Part shown: in pieces, positions 42,533 to 50,442 of the stretch
Numbering within the stretch: position 1 is the first letter of the stretch
Layout of the letters: every line of letters begins with the position of its first letter
Assembly (NCBI GenBank): GCA_003244185.1
Contig: QHBT01000030.1
Location: 1 to 56,147 of the forward strand
DNA: 56,147 nt
Reading direction: 5' to 3'
DNA from: Candidatus Dormiibacter spiritus
Lineage (GTDB): Bacteria > Chloroflexota > Dormibacteria > Dormibacterales > Dormibacteraceae
The notes under the pieces: model-generated
The model's input: the letters and a program-made list of their open reading frames with translations, nothing else
What the model was told of the DNA's origin: nothing
The model's database searches: none
Program-made: the position numbers and the translations under genes

Positions 42533-43189
42533 GTGCTGCTCGTGTCCGGCGAACCCTGGATCCGTTGGAACTGGGTGGGGAGTCACCTCGGCAGGATCTG
42601 GGACGCTCTGTTGCAGCACATTGTGCTCACGGCCATCGCCATCGGTGTGGGCATCCTGATCGCCATTCCGATCGGCCTGCTCGCCTGGCGCTATCGCCGC
42701 AGCCGAGGGGCCGTGCTGGCCTCCACCGGCGCCCTCTATACGATTCCGTCGCTGGCGCTCTTTGCGCTTCTGGTCCCGTTCACCGGCTTGACCACTCTGA
42801 CCTCGGAGATAGGGCTCGTCACTTACACCCTCCTGATCCTGGTTCGGAACATCATCGTCGGGCTGGACGGAGTGCCGGACGAGGTGCGTGACGCCGCCGT
42901 TGGCATGGGCTACAGGCCCTTTCGCCGGCTGATGGCCCTGGAGCTGCCGCTGGCCCTGCCTGTCATCATGGCAGGGGTCCGCATCGCCACCGTCACGACC
43001 ATCGGACTCGTCACCATCACGGCTCTCATCGGGCAGGGCGGCCTCGGCTCGCTGATCCTGTCGGGCCTGATCCAGGGTTTTCCGACCCCACTCGTGATCG
43101 GCGCCTTCCTCTCCGTCGCATTGGCAGTGGTCGCTGATGTGAGCCTGAACCTTTTCCAGCGTCTGATCACACCCTGGAGCCGCGCGTGA
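42533..43189 (+). CDS. opuCB: Osmoprotectant ABC transporter permease (first)
   Basis: A 218-aa permease of the OpuB/OpuC type with about five or six helices. The EAA-like cytoplasmic loop reads VRDAAVGMGYRPFRRLMALELPLALP. The starting GTG overlaps no gene, and its stop overlaps the second permease (GTGA at 43186). It pairs with the ATPase encoded divergently. Confidence 0.9.
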   Translation: MLLVSGEPWIRWNWVGSHLGRIWDALLQHIVLTAIAIGVGILIAIPIGLLAWRYRRSRGAVLASTGALYTIPSLALFALLVPFTGLTTLTSEIGLVTYTLLILVRNIIVGLDGVPDEVRDAAVGMGYRPFRRLMALELPLALPVIMAGVRIATVTTIGLVTITALIGQGGLGSLILSGLIQGFPTPLVIGAFLSVALAVVADVSLNLFQRLITPWSRA

Positions 43190-43911
43190 GCTTCCTGCAG
43201 GAGGTAGGGCAGTGGTTTCTGAACCCCGCCCATTGGCAGGGGACAGGCGGCATCCTGAACCGGCTGCAGGAGCACGTGGTGATGTCGCTCGCAGCGACAG
43301 TCACGGCTACGCTGATCGGCTTGCCGATCGGGCTGGCTCTCGGTCACTGGGGCAAGGGCGGTGGCCTGGCGATCAACGTGGCCAATGTGGGCCGCGCGAT
43401 CCCGTCCTTCGCCATCCTGGTCATCGCCGTCCAGGTGGTGGGCATAGGCGCCACCCCGGCCTTTCTGGCGCTGGTGGCGCTGGCCATCCCGCCGATCGTC
43501 ACCAACAGCTTCGTGGGCATGCGGGACATCGACCCCGAGCTGCGTGATGCCGCCCGGGGGCTGGGCATGCGAGAGAAGGCCGTGCTGCTCAAAGTGGAGC
43601 TGCCCAACGCCATGCCGGTGGTCATGGCAGGCATCAGGACAAGCGGGGTTCAGGTGGTGGCGACCGCCACGCTGGCCGCACTGGTCGGCTGGGGCGGCCT
43701 CGGCCGCTACATAGTGGATGGTCTGGCCAACCGCGACTTCGTGCAGGTCTTCGCCGGAGCCATCCTCGTGGCAGTGCTGTCAGGCCTGGCAGAGAACGGG
43801 CTGGCAGCACTCCAGAAGGTGCTCACGCCGGCCGGGCTGCGCCTGCGCGACCAGCCACTGAAGTCAGCCGCCATCCGGAGAGGCGCCCCCCAGGCGGAGC
43901 CCGCCTCCTGA
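43186..43911 (+). CDS. opuCD: Osmoprotectant ABC transporter permease (second)
   Basis: A 241-aa paralogue of the first permease. Its EAA loop is LRDAARGLGMREKAVLLKVELPNAMP, and about six helices are present. The C-terminal 25 residues extend past the usual family end. The expected binding-protein gene is not next but 2.3 kb downstream (46184). Confidence 0.9.
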   Translation: MSFLQEVGQWFLNPAHWQGTGGILNRLQEHVVMSLAATVTATLIGLPIGLALGHWGKGGGLAINVANVGRAIPSFAILVIAVQVVGIGATPAFLALVALAIPPIVTNSFVGMRDIDPELRDAARGLGMREKAVLLKVELPNAMPVVMAGIRTSGVQVVATATLAALVGWGGLGRYIVDGLANRDFVQVFAGAILVAVLSGLAENGLAALQKVLTPAGLRLRDQPLKSAAIRRGAPQAEPAS

Positions 43912-44130
43912 GCGAGGCCGATGGGCGCACTTGTCTCGTCCCGCCGGCCGGCCCTAAATGACCTGGTAGCGGCGCCGGGCGGCGCGGTTGACCGGCTCCA
44001 TTTGGGATGGCCGGCTCATTGGTCGCAGCCCGGGCTGGCCGGCGCTTGACGTCGAACCCACCAGAGAGGCGAGCGACCGCGCCTGGGAGGCCGTGCGTTT
44101 GCAATTCAGACATGACAGCCGAAGGGTGCC

Positions 44131-45063
44131 GTGTCGTCTGACACCATCGCCGGCGCTGCGTTGTGGGTCCTCGTAGGCCTGGTCCTGGTCGTTCTGATTG
44201 TCTTCGGGGTCGTGATCCCGCTGGGCCGGGAGGAGGCTCAGGCGCGGAGGTTGAGGCAGGCCAGGGAAGCGGAGGCCGAGACACGGCGCGAGCTCCTGGG
44301 CGAACTTGAGCAGCTGCGCCAGAGAGGTCCCGGAAAGCCGCCTCAGCCCGACCTTTGCCCGAGACGCAGCCCGGCTGCTGAGGGACGCCGGCAGCAGGGC
44401 GCAGCAGCTGTTCGGCCCCGCCGCAGCCCCGTGCTGGGTGTCATGATGTCCGGCCGCCCACACACCAGCGGGGTTTGCCCAAGCAGTAAGGCGGGTGCGA
44501 GAGACCGGACCACCGTTCGGAGTCGACCGGCGGCGCTTCGATCTCTTTGTGAAGGTCTTGGAGGGAGACGTCGCCGCTTTCAACATCGGCCAGGCGATCA
44601 TGAGCCAGCCTGGCCGGGAGCACAGGCTGCAGGCCGAGCTGGCCCGACTGGGACCCGATCCCGACCAGGATTGGACTGCCGCCGGCTTTTTACGCGCCCT
44701 GCGCCGCCTGATCAAGGAGCAGCTGAGTACCACGAACGCTCCAGGAGTGCAGTACCTGCTCTGGCTGGACGGCTTCAATCAGCCCATTCAGGTGACCAGC
44801 AACCTGCCGGCCTACAACGCCATCCGCCCGGGCGATCCGGTCGCCTTGAAGGATTGGGGCGAGGCTGGAGTGACCGAGATCATGCTGCGGGACGGGTGAA
44901 CCATGATGACAAGCGCCAATCCGGGCTACGAGCGCGGCCAGGAGGTCACCGTTGCCCTGATCACCCTCATCGTCTCAGGCCCCCTCACCACTTTGGGCAT
45001 CGTCCACCTGCTGCGCGCCCCGCGGCGGCACCGCGCCAACCAGACGGCGCCGTCCGCGCCTGA
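44131..45063 (+). CDS. Possible membrane-anchored coiled-coil protein (3' part doubtful)
   Basis: A GTG at 44131 with GAAGG upstream opens a frame whose first 75 codons look real: a membrane helix (about 9-32) and a charged coiled coil (REEAQARRLRQAREAEAE). After about codon 75 the frame becomes Arg/Pro/His-rich and overlaps the better frame at 44495-44899. Either the protein is short and a frameshift has lost its stop, or the end is a shadow. Another frame near 44340-44450 reads more protein-like (FARDAARLLRDAGSRAQQLF), which favours a frameshift. Confidence 0.35.
   Translation: MSSDTIAGAALWVLVGLVLVVLIVFGVVIPLGREEAQARRLRQAREAEAETRRELLGELEQLRQRGPGKPPQPDLCPRRSPAAEGRRQQGAAAVRPRRSPVLGVMMSGRPHTSGVCPSSKAGARDRTTVRSRPAALRSLCEGLGGRRRRFQHRPGDHEPAWPGAQAAGRAGPTGTRSRPGLDCRRLFTRPAPPDQGAAEYHERSRSAVPALAGRLQSAHSGDQQPAGLQRHPPGRSGRLEGLGRGWSDRDHAAGRVNHDDKRQSGLRARPGGHRCPDHPHRLRPPHHFGHRPPAARPAAAPRQPDGAVRA
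44495..44899 (+). CDS. Uncharacterised soluble protein
   Basis: A 134-aa protein starting at GTG with AAGG upstream. The sequence is balanced and protein-like (FDLFVKVLEGDVAAFNIGQA, YLLWLDGFNQPIQV, RPGDPVALKDWGEAGVTEIM), but I recognise no family. It lies in the stretch separating the opu permeases from their binding protein. Confidence 0.55.
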   Translation: MRETGPPFGVDRRRFDLFVKVLEGDVAAFNIGQAIMSQPGREHRLQAELARLGPDPDQDWTAAGFLRALRRLIKEQLSTTNAPGVQYLLWLDGFNQPIQVTSNLPAYNAIRPGDPVALKDWGEAGVTEIMLRDG

Positions 45064-45142
45064 CTCCTCCAGCAAGGACGTCTCTCAGGCGGCCCCACGG
45101 ACGCTGCCGTTCGTAAGACTGCCAGCAGGAAGGTGGGCATAG
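44903..45142 (+). CDS. Small membrane protein
   Basis: A 79-aa protein that begins 3 nt after the previous stop. One hydrophobic segment (about 16-38) is followed by a basic turn (RAPRRHRANQ) and a Ser/Pro-rich tail. No family is recognised. Its 3' end runs into the duplicated opu leader (45121-45215). Confidence 0.45.
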   Translation: MMTSANPGYERGQEVTVALITLIVSGPLTTLGIVHLLRAPRRHRANQTAPSAPDSSSKDVSQAAPRTLPFVRLPAGRWA

Positions 45143-45215
45143 CCGGCGAGGCACCAAGAGCGATGCACCGATTCGCAGTCGGGCGCTATGGCCGCCTTAT
45201 CCTGGGATTGAGCGG
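45121..45215. repeat. Duplicated opu binding-protein leader, copy 1
   Basis: Resembles 46141-46236 over about 95 bp, with 21 identical bases centred on the ATG (45157-45177 versus 46178-46198). It includes a would-be lipoprotein leader from ATG 45163 (MHRFAVGRYGRLILGLSGC) that leads nowhere. It is a remnant of the binding-protein gene start. Confidence 0.7.
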
Positions 45216-45217
45216 TT

Positions 45218-46061
45218 GTGAGCATCGGATCCACTCCAGAGCCCCGGCGGGTGGCCACAGCCGGCCCAGCGGTGCCAGCCCGGAGCGGCACTCGCTTTCT
45301 GCTCCTCAACACGGCGGTTGCCTTCGCGCTGGCATTGATGACGATGGTCACCCTGCACGAGCTTGCGCACGCGGTCACCGCCCTGAGCCTGGGCCTGAAT
45401 GCCACACTGCACTCGGGCAGCGTCGACGTCCCCGACTACAGGTCTGACTCGGAGCACATAACAACGGCGCTGGCCGGACCCTTTTTCAGCCTCATCTCAG
45501 GGCTGCTCATCCTCGCGCTGCCGCGCTTCGGGCGCGGCTTCTGGCGGCTGTTCGTGATGTGGCTGGGCCTGCTCAGCGTCCAGGAGGTCGTCGGCTACCT
45601 AATGACGGCGCCCTTCGTCACGTTCGGTGACATCGGCGCCGCCCTGCGGCTGGCCGGCGCGCCCTTCTGGACATTCATCGTCTGCTTTCTCCTGGGCCTG
45701 GCCCGAATGGTCCTACTGGGCCGCGCCGCCACGCGCCGGCTGCTGGAGTTCACCCGCGAAGGGATCGACAGTACGGCCGACCAACTTCGCAGCCTCGGCC
45801 TTTTCGCTTGGCTGCTGGGTGTGTTGGGCGGTAATCGTCCTGGGCGCCGGGTCGGACTCGCTCTCCCGAGATGGGCTTTTCGAGCTGGCCGGCGGCGTCA
45901 GCTCAGGCATCTTTCTGGTTTTTGTCCGTCTCTTCATGAAGGGGACGACCCTGGGCCGCGGGCAGGGCTTGGTGGCTGGCTGGCCGGTTGTGGGGATGGT
46001 TCTCGTGGTCCTGTTCAGCTTCTTCCGGCATTTCGTACTGGGTCCAGGCATCCCCCTCTGA
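45218..46061 (+). CDS. M50-like membrane protein, apparently frameshifted
   Basis: Starting at GTG 45218, the frame encodes about 200 residues with several membrane helices and the metalloprotease-like motif TLHELAHAVTALSLG. Near 45824-45828 (TTGGG) the coding signal moves to the next frame, which continues with AVIVLGAGSDSLSRDGLF and two more helices, stopping at 46061. The original frame runs on as Arg-rich shadow to 46123. One base inserted in GGG would explain it. It may be a real mutation or an assembly error. No second zinc-ligand motif was identified. Confidence 0.6.
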
Positions 46062-46140
46062 GCCGATCGTCTGAGGCCTGTTCGGCGGCCGATTCCAGTA
46101 GCTTTTCTCTGGTCGGCGGCTAACAGGAGCTGCCATCCAC

Positions 46141-46236
46141 GCCGGCAGGAAGGCCGGCACCAGCCAAGGAGGCACTTAGAGCGATGCACCGATTCGCACA
46201 TCGGGCCCTGCTCGCCTCCATCCTGGGACTGAGCCT
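46141..46236. repeat. Duplicated opu binding-protein leader, copy 2 (functional)
   Basis: The leader and first codons of the intact binding-protein gene, resembling 45121-45215. The two copies are in direct orientation about 1,020 bp apart and bracket the M50-like gene. Confidence 0.7.
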
Positions 46237-47104
46237 TATCGGCAGCGCCTGCGGTTCGTCGGGCGGCGGCTCTCCCTCGGGTGGAAGCAAGGGCACCATC
46301 ACGGTGGCGGGATTCAACTTCGCGGAGAGTTCGATCGCCGCCAACATCTACGGCGGAGCGCTGAAGGGCGCCGGCTACACAGTCAACTACAAGCTCAACC
46401 TCGGCAGCCGCGAAGTGGTCGAGCCGGCGCTTGAGCGGGGCGAGATCGACCTCTACCCGGGCTACGCGGCGACCGACCTGGAGTTCATCAACAAGGGCAA
46501 GGGTGAGGCGACCCCCGACGCCAAGGCCACCGTCGACAAGCTCAACACCTACCTGAGCAGCAAGAACGCAAAGGCTCTCGACCCGGCCCCGGCAGTCGAC
46601 GAGAACTCCTTCGCTGTCACGAAGGGCGGCAAGTACGGCCAGCACACGAAGCTCTCAGATTTGACCTCGGTCGCAGGCGAGATGACTCTGGGCGGTCCGC
46701 CTGAGTGCCCAAACCGGCCGTTCTGCCAGGCCGGCCTGGAGAAGACCTATGGGCTGCACTTCAAGGCCTTCAAGGCCCTGGACAGCGGCGGCCCGCTGAC
46801 CAAGTCGGCTCTCGACAAGGGCGACATCGACATCGGCCTGATCTTCTCTTCAGACAGCGCTTACTCCAGCGGCAAGTACGTGCAGCTGCAGGACGACAAG
46901 AAGCTCCAAAACGCCGACAACGTCACTCCCATCGTCGGCACCAAGCACGTTGACGGCAACGCGCAGAGCCTGCTGAACCAAGTGTCCGCGAAGTTCACCA
47001 CCAGCGACCTGATCGCGATGAACAAGCGGGCTGACGTTGACAAGGACGATCCGGATGTGATCGCCAATGACTGGCTCAAGAGCCACGGTTTCAAGACCGG
47101 TTAG
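46184..47104 (+). CDS. opuCC: Osmoprotectant-binding lipoprotein
   Basis: A 306-aa type II substrate-binding protein (OpuAC/OsmF family). The lipoprotein signal has lipobox IGSAC. The mature part shows ITVAGFNFAESSIAANIY, LGSREVVEPALERGEIDLYPGY and the terminal DPDVIANDWLKSHGF. It delivers betaine, choline or similar to the permeases at 42533-43911. AAGGAGG lies about 11 nt before the ATG. Unusually, it is separated from its transporter genes. Confidence 0.9.
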   Translation: MHRFAHRALLASILGLSLIGSACGSSGGGSPSGGSKGTITVAGFNFAESSIAANIYGGALKGAGYTVNYKLNLGSREVVEPALERGEIDLYPGYAATDLEFINKGKGEATPDAKATVDKLNTYLSSKNAKALDPAPAVDENSFAVTKGGKYGQHTKLSDLTSVAGEMTLGGPPECPNRPFCQAGLEKTYGLHFKAFKALDSGGPLTKSALDKGDIDIGLIFSSDSAYSSGKYVQLQDDKKLQNADNVTPIVGTKHVDGNAQSLLNQVSAKFTTSDLIAMNKRADVDKDDPDVIANDWLKSHGFKTG

Positions 47105-47119
47105 TCACTCGCCTCGGGC

Positions 47120-47146
47120 GGTGGGGAGGGCTTCGCCTTCCCCACC
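47120..47146 (+). terminator. Hairpin terminator after the binding-protein gene
   Basis: An 11-bp stem with one G-U pair (47120-47130 and 47136-47146) and loop CTTCG lies 15 nt after the stop at 47104. There is no long T-run. Confidence 0.6.
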
Positions 47147-47171
47147 GGCACCGTTCTGGTTGGATTGAGCC

Positions 47172-47639
47172 ATGAAGCTTGAACCAGGACAGCCGGCGCC
47201 GGACTTCAACCTGCTCGACCAGGACGGTCGCCAGGTTTCTCTCAACTCCTACCGCGGGCGCAAGGTGCTCGTCTACTTCTATCCCAAGGACGACACGCCT
47301 GGCTGCACCAAGGAAGCCTGCCAATTCAACGATACGTTGCCCGGCTTCGAAGAGGCCGGCGTGGACATCCTGGGCATCTCCGCCGACGACGCTCAAAGCC
47401 ACCGCGCCTTCCGCGCCAAGTACGGACTTCGCTTCCGGCTTCTGAGCGACCCCGGCCACGAGGTCGCCAAGGCCTACGCCGCCTATGGCGAGCGGATGCT
47501 TTACGGCAAGCCTGTCACGGGCATCCTCCGCTCGACCTTCTTGATCGATGCTGAGGGCGGCATCGAGCGCGCCTGGTACGACGTCCAGGCTGACGGCCAC
47601 GCCGGCAAGGTGTTGGAGGGGCTGGGCGCTTCGCGCTGA
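47172..47639 (+). CDS. bcp: Thioredoxin-dependent peroxiredoxin, Bcp/PrxQ type
   Basis: A 155-aa AhpC/TSA-family peroxidase. The active site is YPKDDTPGCTKEACQFND, with the peroxidatic Cys and a resolving Cys five residues later, as in atypical 2-Cys PrxQ. It reduces hydroperoxides using thioredoxin in the cytoplasm. Its stop overlaps the CTG start of the LplA-like gene. Confidence 0.93.
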   Translation: MKLEPGQPAPDFNLLDQDGRQVSLNSYRGRKVLVYFYPKDDTPGCTKEACQFNDTLPGFEEAGVDILGISADDAQSHRAFRAKYGLRFRLLSDPGHEVAKAYAAYGERMLYGKPVTGILRSTFLIDAEGGIERAWYDVQADGHAGKVLEGLGASR

Positions 47640-48421
47640 GCGGCCCGCGGCGAGTCCCATTCGAGCGGCTCGACTGGGAGATCCTGCCGGCACAGCCACT
47701 CCCGGTCCACGTCCAGCTGGCCCTGGAGGAGGTCCTGCTGAGCCGGCTGGCAACTGGCGAGGGGGCACCTGCCCTGCGCTTTTGGGAATGGTCTGAGCCG
47801 GCGCTCATCCTCGGCTCAAACCAGGTGCTCGCCAACGAGGTGGACCGGCAAGCCGCCGAGCAGCTCGGCTTTGCGATCGGCCGGCGGATGAGCGGCGGGG
47901 GGACCATGATCGTTGAGCCGGAGCGCACGATCACCTACTCGCTCTACGCGCCCGCGTCGCTTGTGGCCGGCCTGAGCTTCGTCGAGTCCTTCGCGCACCT
48001 GGACGCCTGGGTGGTGGACTGCTTGCGCCGCCTGGGCGTTCCGGCCGGCTACCGGCCCATCAACGACATTTTGTCGCCGGAAGGCAAGATCGGCGGCGCG
48101 GCCCAGGCGCGCCGCCGCGGCTGCCTGCTGCACCACACCACCATCGCCTACCAGATGGAGCCCGAACTGGTCGGGCGCCTGATCCGGATCGGTCGCGAGC
48201 GAGTGTCTTCGCTCGGGGTGCGCAGCGCCGAGAAGCAGGTTTCACCGCTGGCCCGCTGGACGGACATGAGCCGCCCCCAAGTGGTCGGGGCCCTGAGCGA
48301 CCACTTCCAGACCCACCATGGCGGCCGGCTGCGGCGGCTCAGTGCCGCTGAACTGGCCGAGGCCCGGCTGCTGGCCGCCAGCAAGTACGCGACCGCCGGC
48401 TGGATCGATCGCTTGCGCTGA
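47636..48421 (+). CDS. Lipoate-protein ligase A-family protein starting at CTG
   Basis: A 261-aa BPL/LPL-fold protein. It has LRFWEWSEPALILGSNQ, then RRMSGGGTMIVEP (lipoyl-AMP loop) and the Lys motif NDILSPEGKIGGAAQARRRG. No ATG, GTG or TTG exists in frame between 47636 and 47825, and a start at 47825 would delete the conserved N-terminal third. CTG 47636, overlapping the bcp stop as CTGA, gives the full domain. It would transfer lipoate or octanoate; the exact type is uncertain. Confidence 0.85.
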   Translation: MSGPRRVPFERLDWEILPAQPLPVHVQLALEEVLLSRLATGEGAPALRFWEWSEPALILGSNQVLANEVDRQAAEQLGFAIGRRMSGGGTMIVEPERTITYSLYAPASLVAGLSFVESFAHLDAWVVDCLRRLGVPAGYRPINDILSPEGKIGGAAQARRRGCLLHHTTIAYQMEPELVGRLIRIGRERVSSLGVRSAEKQVSPLARWTDMSRPQVVGALSDHFQTHHGGRLRRLSAAELAEARLLAASKYATAGWIDRLR

Positions 48422-48451
48422 GCCGGCCTGCCGCTCAGGTCTCTTGCAGCA

Positions 48452-49186
48452 TCACGCGGTGCGGCGTCTCAAGGTGGCAGCGCCGGCCGCGAGCGCCAAC
48501 AAAGAGCACGCCGCTACCACGCCGATGTCCTGAATCAATTCCCGACTCAGCTCCGCTGAAGTGGTTATCAGCTTCAGCGCATCAACTGCGTAGGAGAGGG
48601 GCAGGAAGTCGGAGATGCGGGCGAGGACCCCAGCCATGTGGTCGCGGGGTACCAACAGGCCGCAGAGGAGGACCTGAGTGCCGGCGAAAAGCGGCATGAA
48701 CTGCACCGCCTGGAACTCAGTGCGGGCAAAGGCGCTGACGAAGAGACCCAGAGCCATGCCGAGCACGGCGTCAAGTACGGCGATTCCGAACATCAGCGCG
48801 AACGAACCCTTCACGTCCAGCCCGAGCCAGAACAGGCACAGGCTCGCAGCCACGCCCACCTGAATGACCGCCAAGAGTCCAAACGCGACTGCGTAGCCCA
48901 GCAGTAGATCCAGCTTGGCGATGGGCATGGTCATGAGCCGTTCCAGCGTCCCGCTTCTGCGCTCTCTCAGCGTGGCCACGGATGTGACCAGGAACATGAC
49001 TATGAAGGGGAAGATTGCCAGCAGTGTCGGAGCCAGTCGCTCGAACAGCGGCTTGGAGTCGAAGACGTAGCGCATGAGGACCATGAGCAGGGCCGGCACG
49101 AGAGTCACGAGGGCCAAGGTGCGGTGGTCTCGGCGCCGCTGGCCGATGATCCGCCAGGTTGTGATCAACGTCAGGCGCAGGCTCAC
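48452..49186 (-). CDS. ABC-2 type exporter permease
   Basis: A 244-aa ABC-2 permease with six helices. The TSVATLRERRSGTLERLMTMP segment is the conserved cytoplasmic coupling loop of this family. It starts at GTG 49186, overlapping the ATPase stop (GTGA). It forms a two-gene exporter with the upstream ATPase; the substrate is unknown. Confidence 0.9.
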   Translation of the reverse strand: MSLRLTLITTWRIIGQRRRDHRTLALVTLVPALLMVLMRYVFDSKPLFERLAPTLLAIFPFIVMFLVTSVATLRERRSGTLERLMTMPIAKLDLLLGYAVAFGLLAVIQVGVAASLCLFWLGLDVKGSFALMFGIAVLDAVLGMALGLFVSAFARTEFQAVQFMPLFAGTQVLLCGLLVPRDHMAGVLARISDFLPLSYAVDALKLITTSAELSRELIQDIGVVAACSLLALAAGAATLRRRTA

Positions 49187-49920
49187 GCAGGCGTCCCCAC
49201 AGCTGCCCCCGTTTCGCCGGCCAGTCGCATGAAGGCCTGCTCCAGGTCCTGGCTGCCGGTGCTGCGGCGAACTCCTTCGGGAGTGTCGCCAGCGAGAATC
49301 CGGCCGTCTCTCATCATCAAGAGCTGTTCGCAGCGCGCTGCCTCGTCCATGATGTGGCTGGAGACGATCAGCGTCGCGCCCAGATCGCCGGCCAGCTGAT
49401 GAAACAGCCGCCAGAGCTCCTCGCGCAGAACCGGGTCCAAGCCGATGGTCGGCTCATCGAGGATGAGCAGCTCAGGCTGGTTCAGCAGCGCAACAGCAAG
49501 ACTTGTTCGCGAGAGCTGGCCGCCGGACAGCTGTGCGACCAACCGCTCGCTCTCTCGAGTGAGCCCCACCTGCTCCAGGACCAGCTCCGCGGCGGGCGCC
49601 TCGGCCTTCAAGATGGCGGCGAAGTAGCGAAGGTTGTCGCGGACCGAGAGGTCGGCGTAGACGGCCGGTGACTCGGTGGCGTAGCCGATGCGGCCTCGCA
49701 GCGCCCGGCTGCCTGCCGCTCTGCCCAGCACTGTCACTCGGCCCTGGGCGACCACCTGCACCCCGACCATTGCCCGGAGAAGGGTGCTCTTGCCGCAGCC
49801 GCTGGGCCCAACCAACGCTGTCAGAGCACTACGCGGGATCGAGCAGTCCAAGCCGTGCAACACTTCGGTGCCCCCGCGGACGACGCGAAGGCCTTCGACC
49901 TCGACTGCGCAGGAATTCAT
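49183..49920 (-). CDS. ABC exporter ATP-binding protein
   Basis: A 245-aa DrrA-like ATPase. Walker A is GPSGCGKSTLL, the signature is LSGGQLSRTSLAVALL, Walker B is LLILDEPTIGLDP, and the switch His is in SSHIMDEA. I start at ATG 49920 (or the GTG just before it), because the promoter at 49931-49959 leaves no room for an earlier start; the longer open frame is shadow sequence. Confidence 0.9.
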   Translation of the reverse strand: MNSCAVEVEGLRVVRGGTEVLHGLDCSIPRSALTALVGPSGCGKSTLLRAMVGVQVVAQGRVTVLGRAAGSRALRGRIGYATESPAVYADLSVRDNLRYFAAILKAEAPAAELVLEQVGLTRESERLVAQLSGGQLSRTSLAVALLNQPELLILDEPTIGLDPVLREELWRLFHQLAGDLGATLIVSSHIMDEAARCEQLLMMRDGRILAGDTPEGVRRSTGSQDLEQAFMRLAGETGAAVGTPA

Positions 49921-49930
49921 CACCTGTTGA

Positions 49931-49959
49931 ATTGTAGCGCCTGAGCTGAGGTTTGGCAA
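49931..49959 (-). promoter_or_regulatory. Strong promoter of the ABC exporter, probably leaderless
   Basis: On the minus strand TTGCCA (49954-49959) and TACAAT (49931-49936) are exactly 17 nt apart. The -10 box ends 7 nt before a GTG and 10 nt before the ATG at 49920, so transcription should start at or next to the initiation codon. This is the best sigma-70-like match in the window. Confidence 0.65.
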
Positions 49960-50020
49960 GCCCGAGGGCCCGGGCTTGACTAAAGAAAGCCTCGTATAGC
50001 GCCGCCGGCTCGCGGGTGGC

Positions 50021-50386
50021 TCAGGCCGGTTGGAGGACCGAGAGAATGTTGCCTGCCGGGTCCTTGAACCAGGCGATGGGAGGACCGCCCTTGCGGAAAA
50101 CCCCCTTCTCGTCGGTCCAGTCGTAGCGCTCAAAGCTGATTCCGCGCGCCGCGAGCTGGTCGACGGCGGAGTCGATGTCGTCGACCGGGAAGTTGAGGAT
50201 CGTGAACGTCGCCGGAGTGTGGTCCGCCTTGGGATAGACGAGCGTGTTGCGATCGCCGGCGATGTGGAGCGTGAGCATCCCGTTCGCCTCGGACACCCGA
50301 AGCCCCAGGGTGTCGCTGTAGAACTGCTTCGCCTTCGGGATGTCGTCGACTGAGAAGCCGCTGAAGGCTTTGGTGTTCTCGAACAT
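50021..50386 (-). CDS. VOC-family (glyoxalase-like) protein
   Basis: A 121-aa single VOC protein ([20 protein letters not shown], then [10 protein letters not shown] at the end). Two beta-alpha-beta-beta-beta units are visible. GGGGAG lies 4 nt before the ATG. The function may be glyoxalase-like or antibiotic-binding; no specific catalytic set could be assigned. Confidence 0.85.
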   Translation of the reverse strand: MFENTKAFSGFSVDDIPKAKQFYSDTLGLRVSEANGMLTLHIAGDRNTLVYPKADHTPATFTILNFPVDDIDSAVDQLAARGISFERYDWTDEKGVFRKGGPPIAWFKDPAGNILSVLQPA

Positions 50387-50442
50387 GGTGCTCCCCTTCT
50401 CTGTGACGAGTGATTCGTGGATACGGCCTACCGCGCGGTTTT

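Noticed and set aside
43954..44778. 274-aa minus-strand frame
   Set aside because: Ser/Arg/Pro-rich with no fold features, and it opposes plus-strand frames that look more protein-like.
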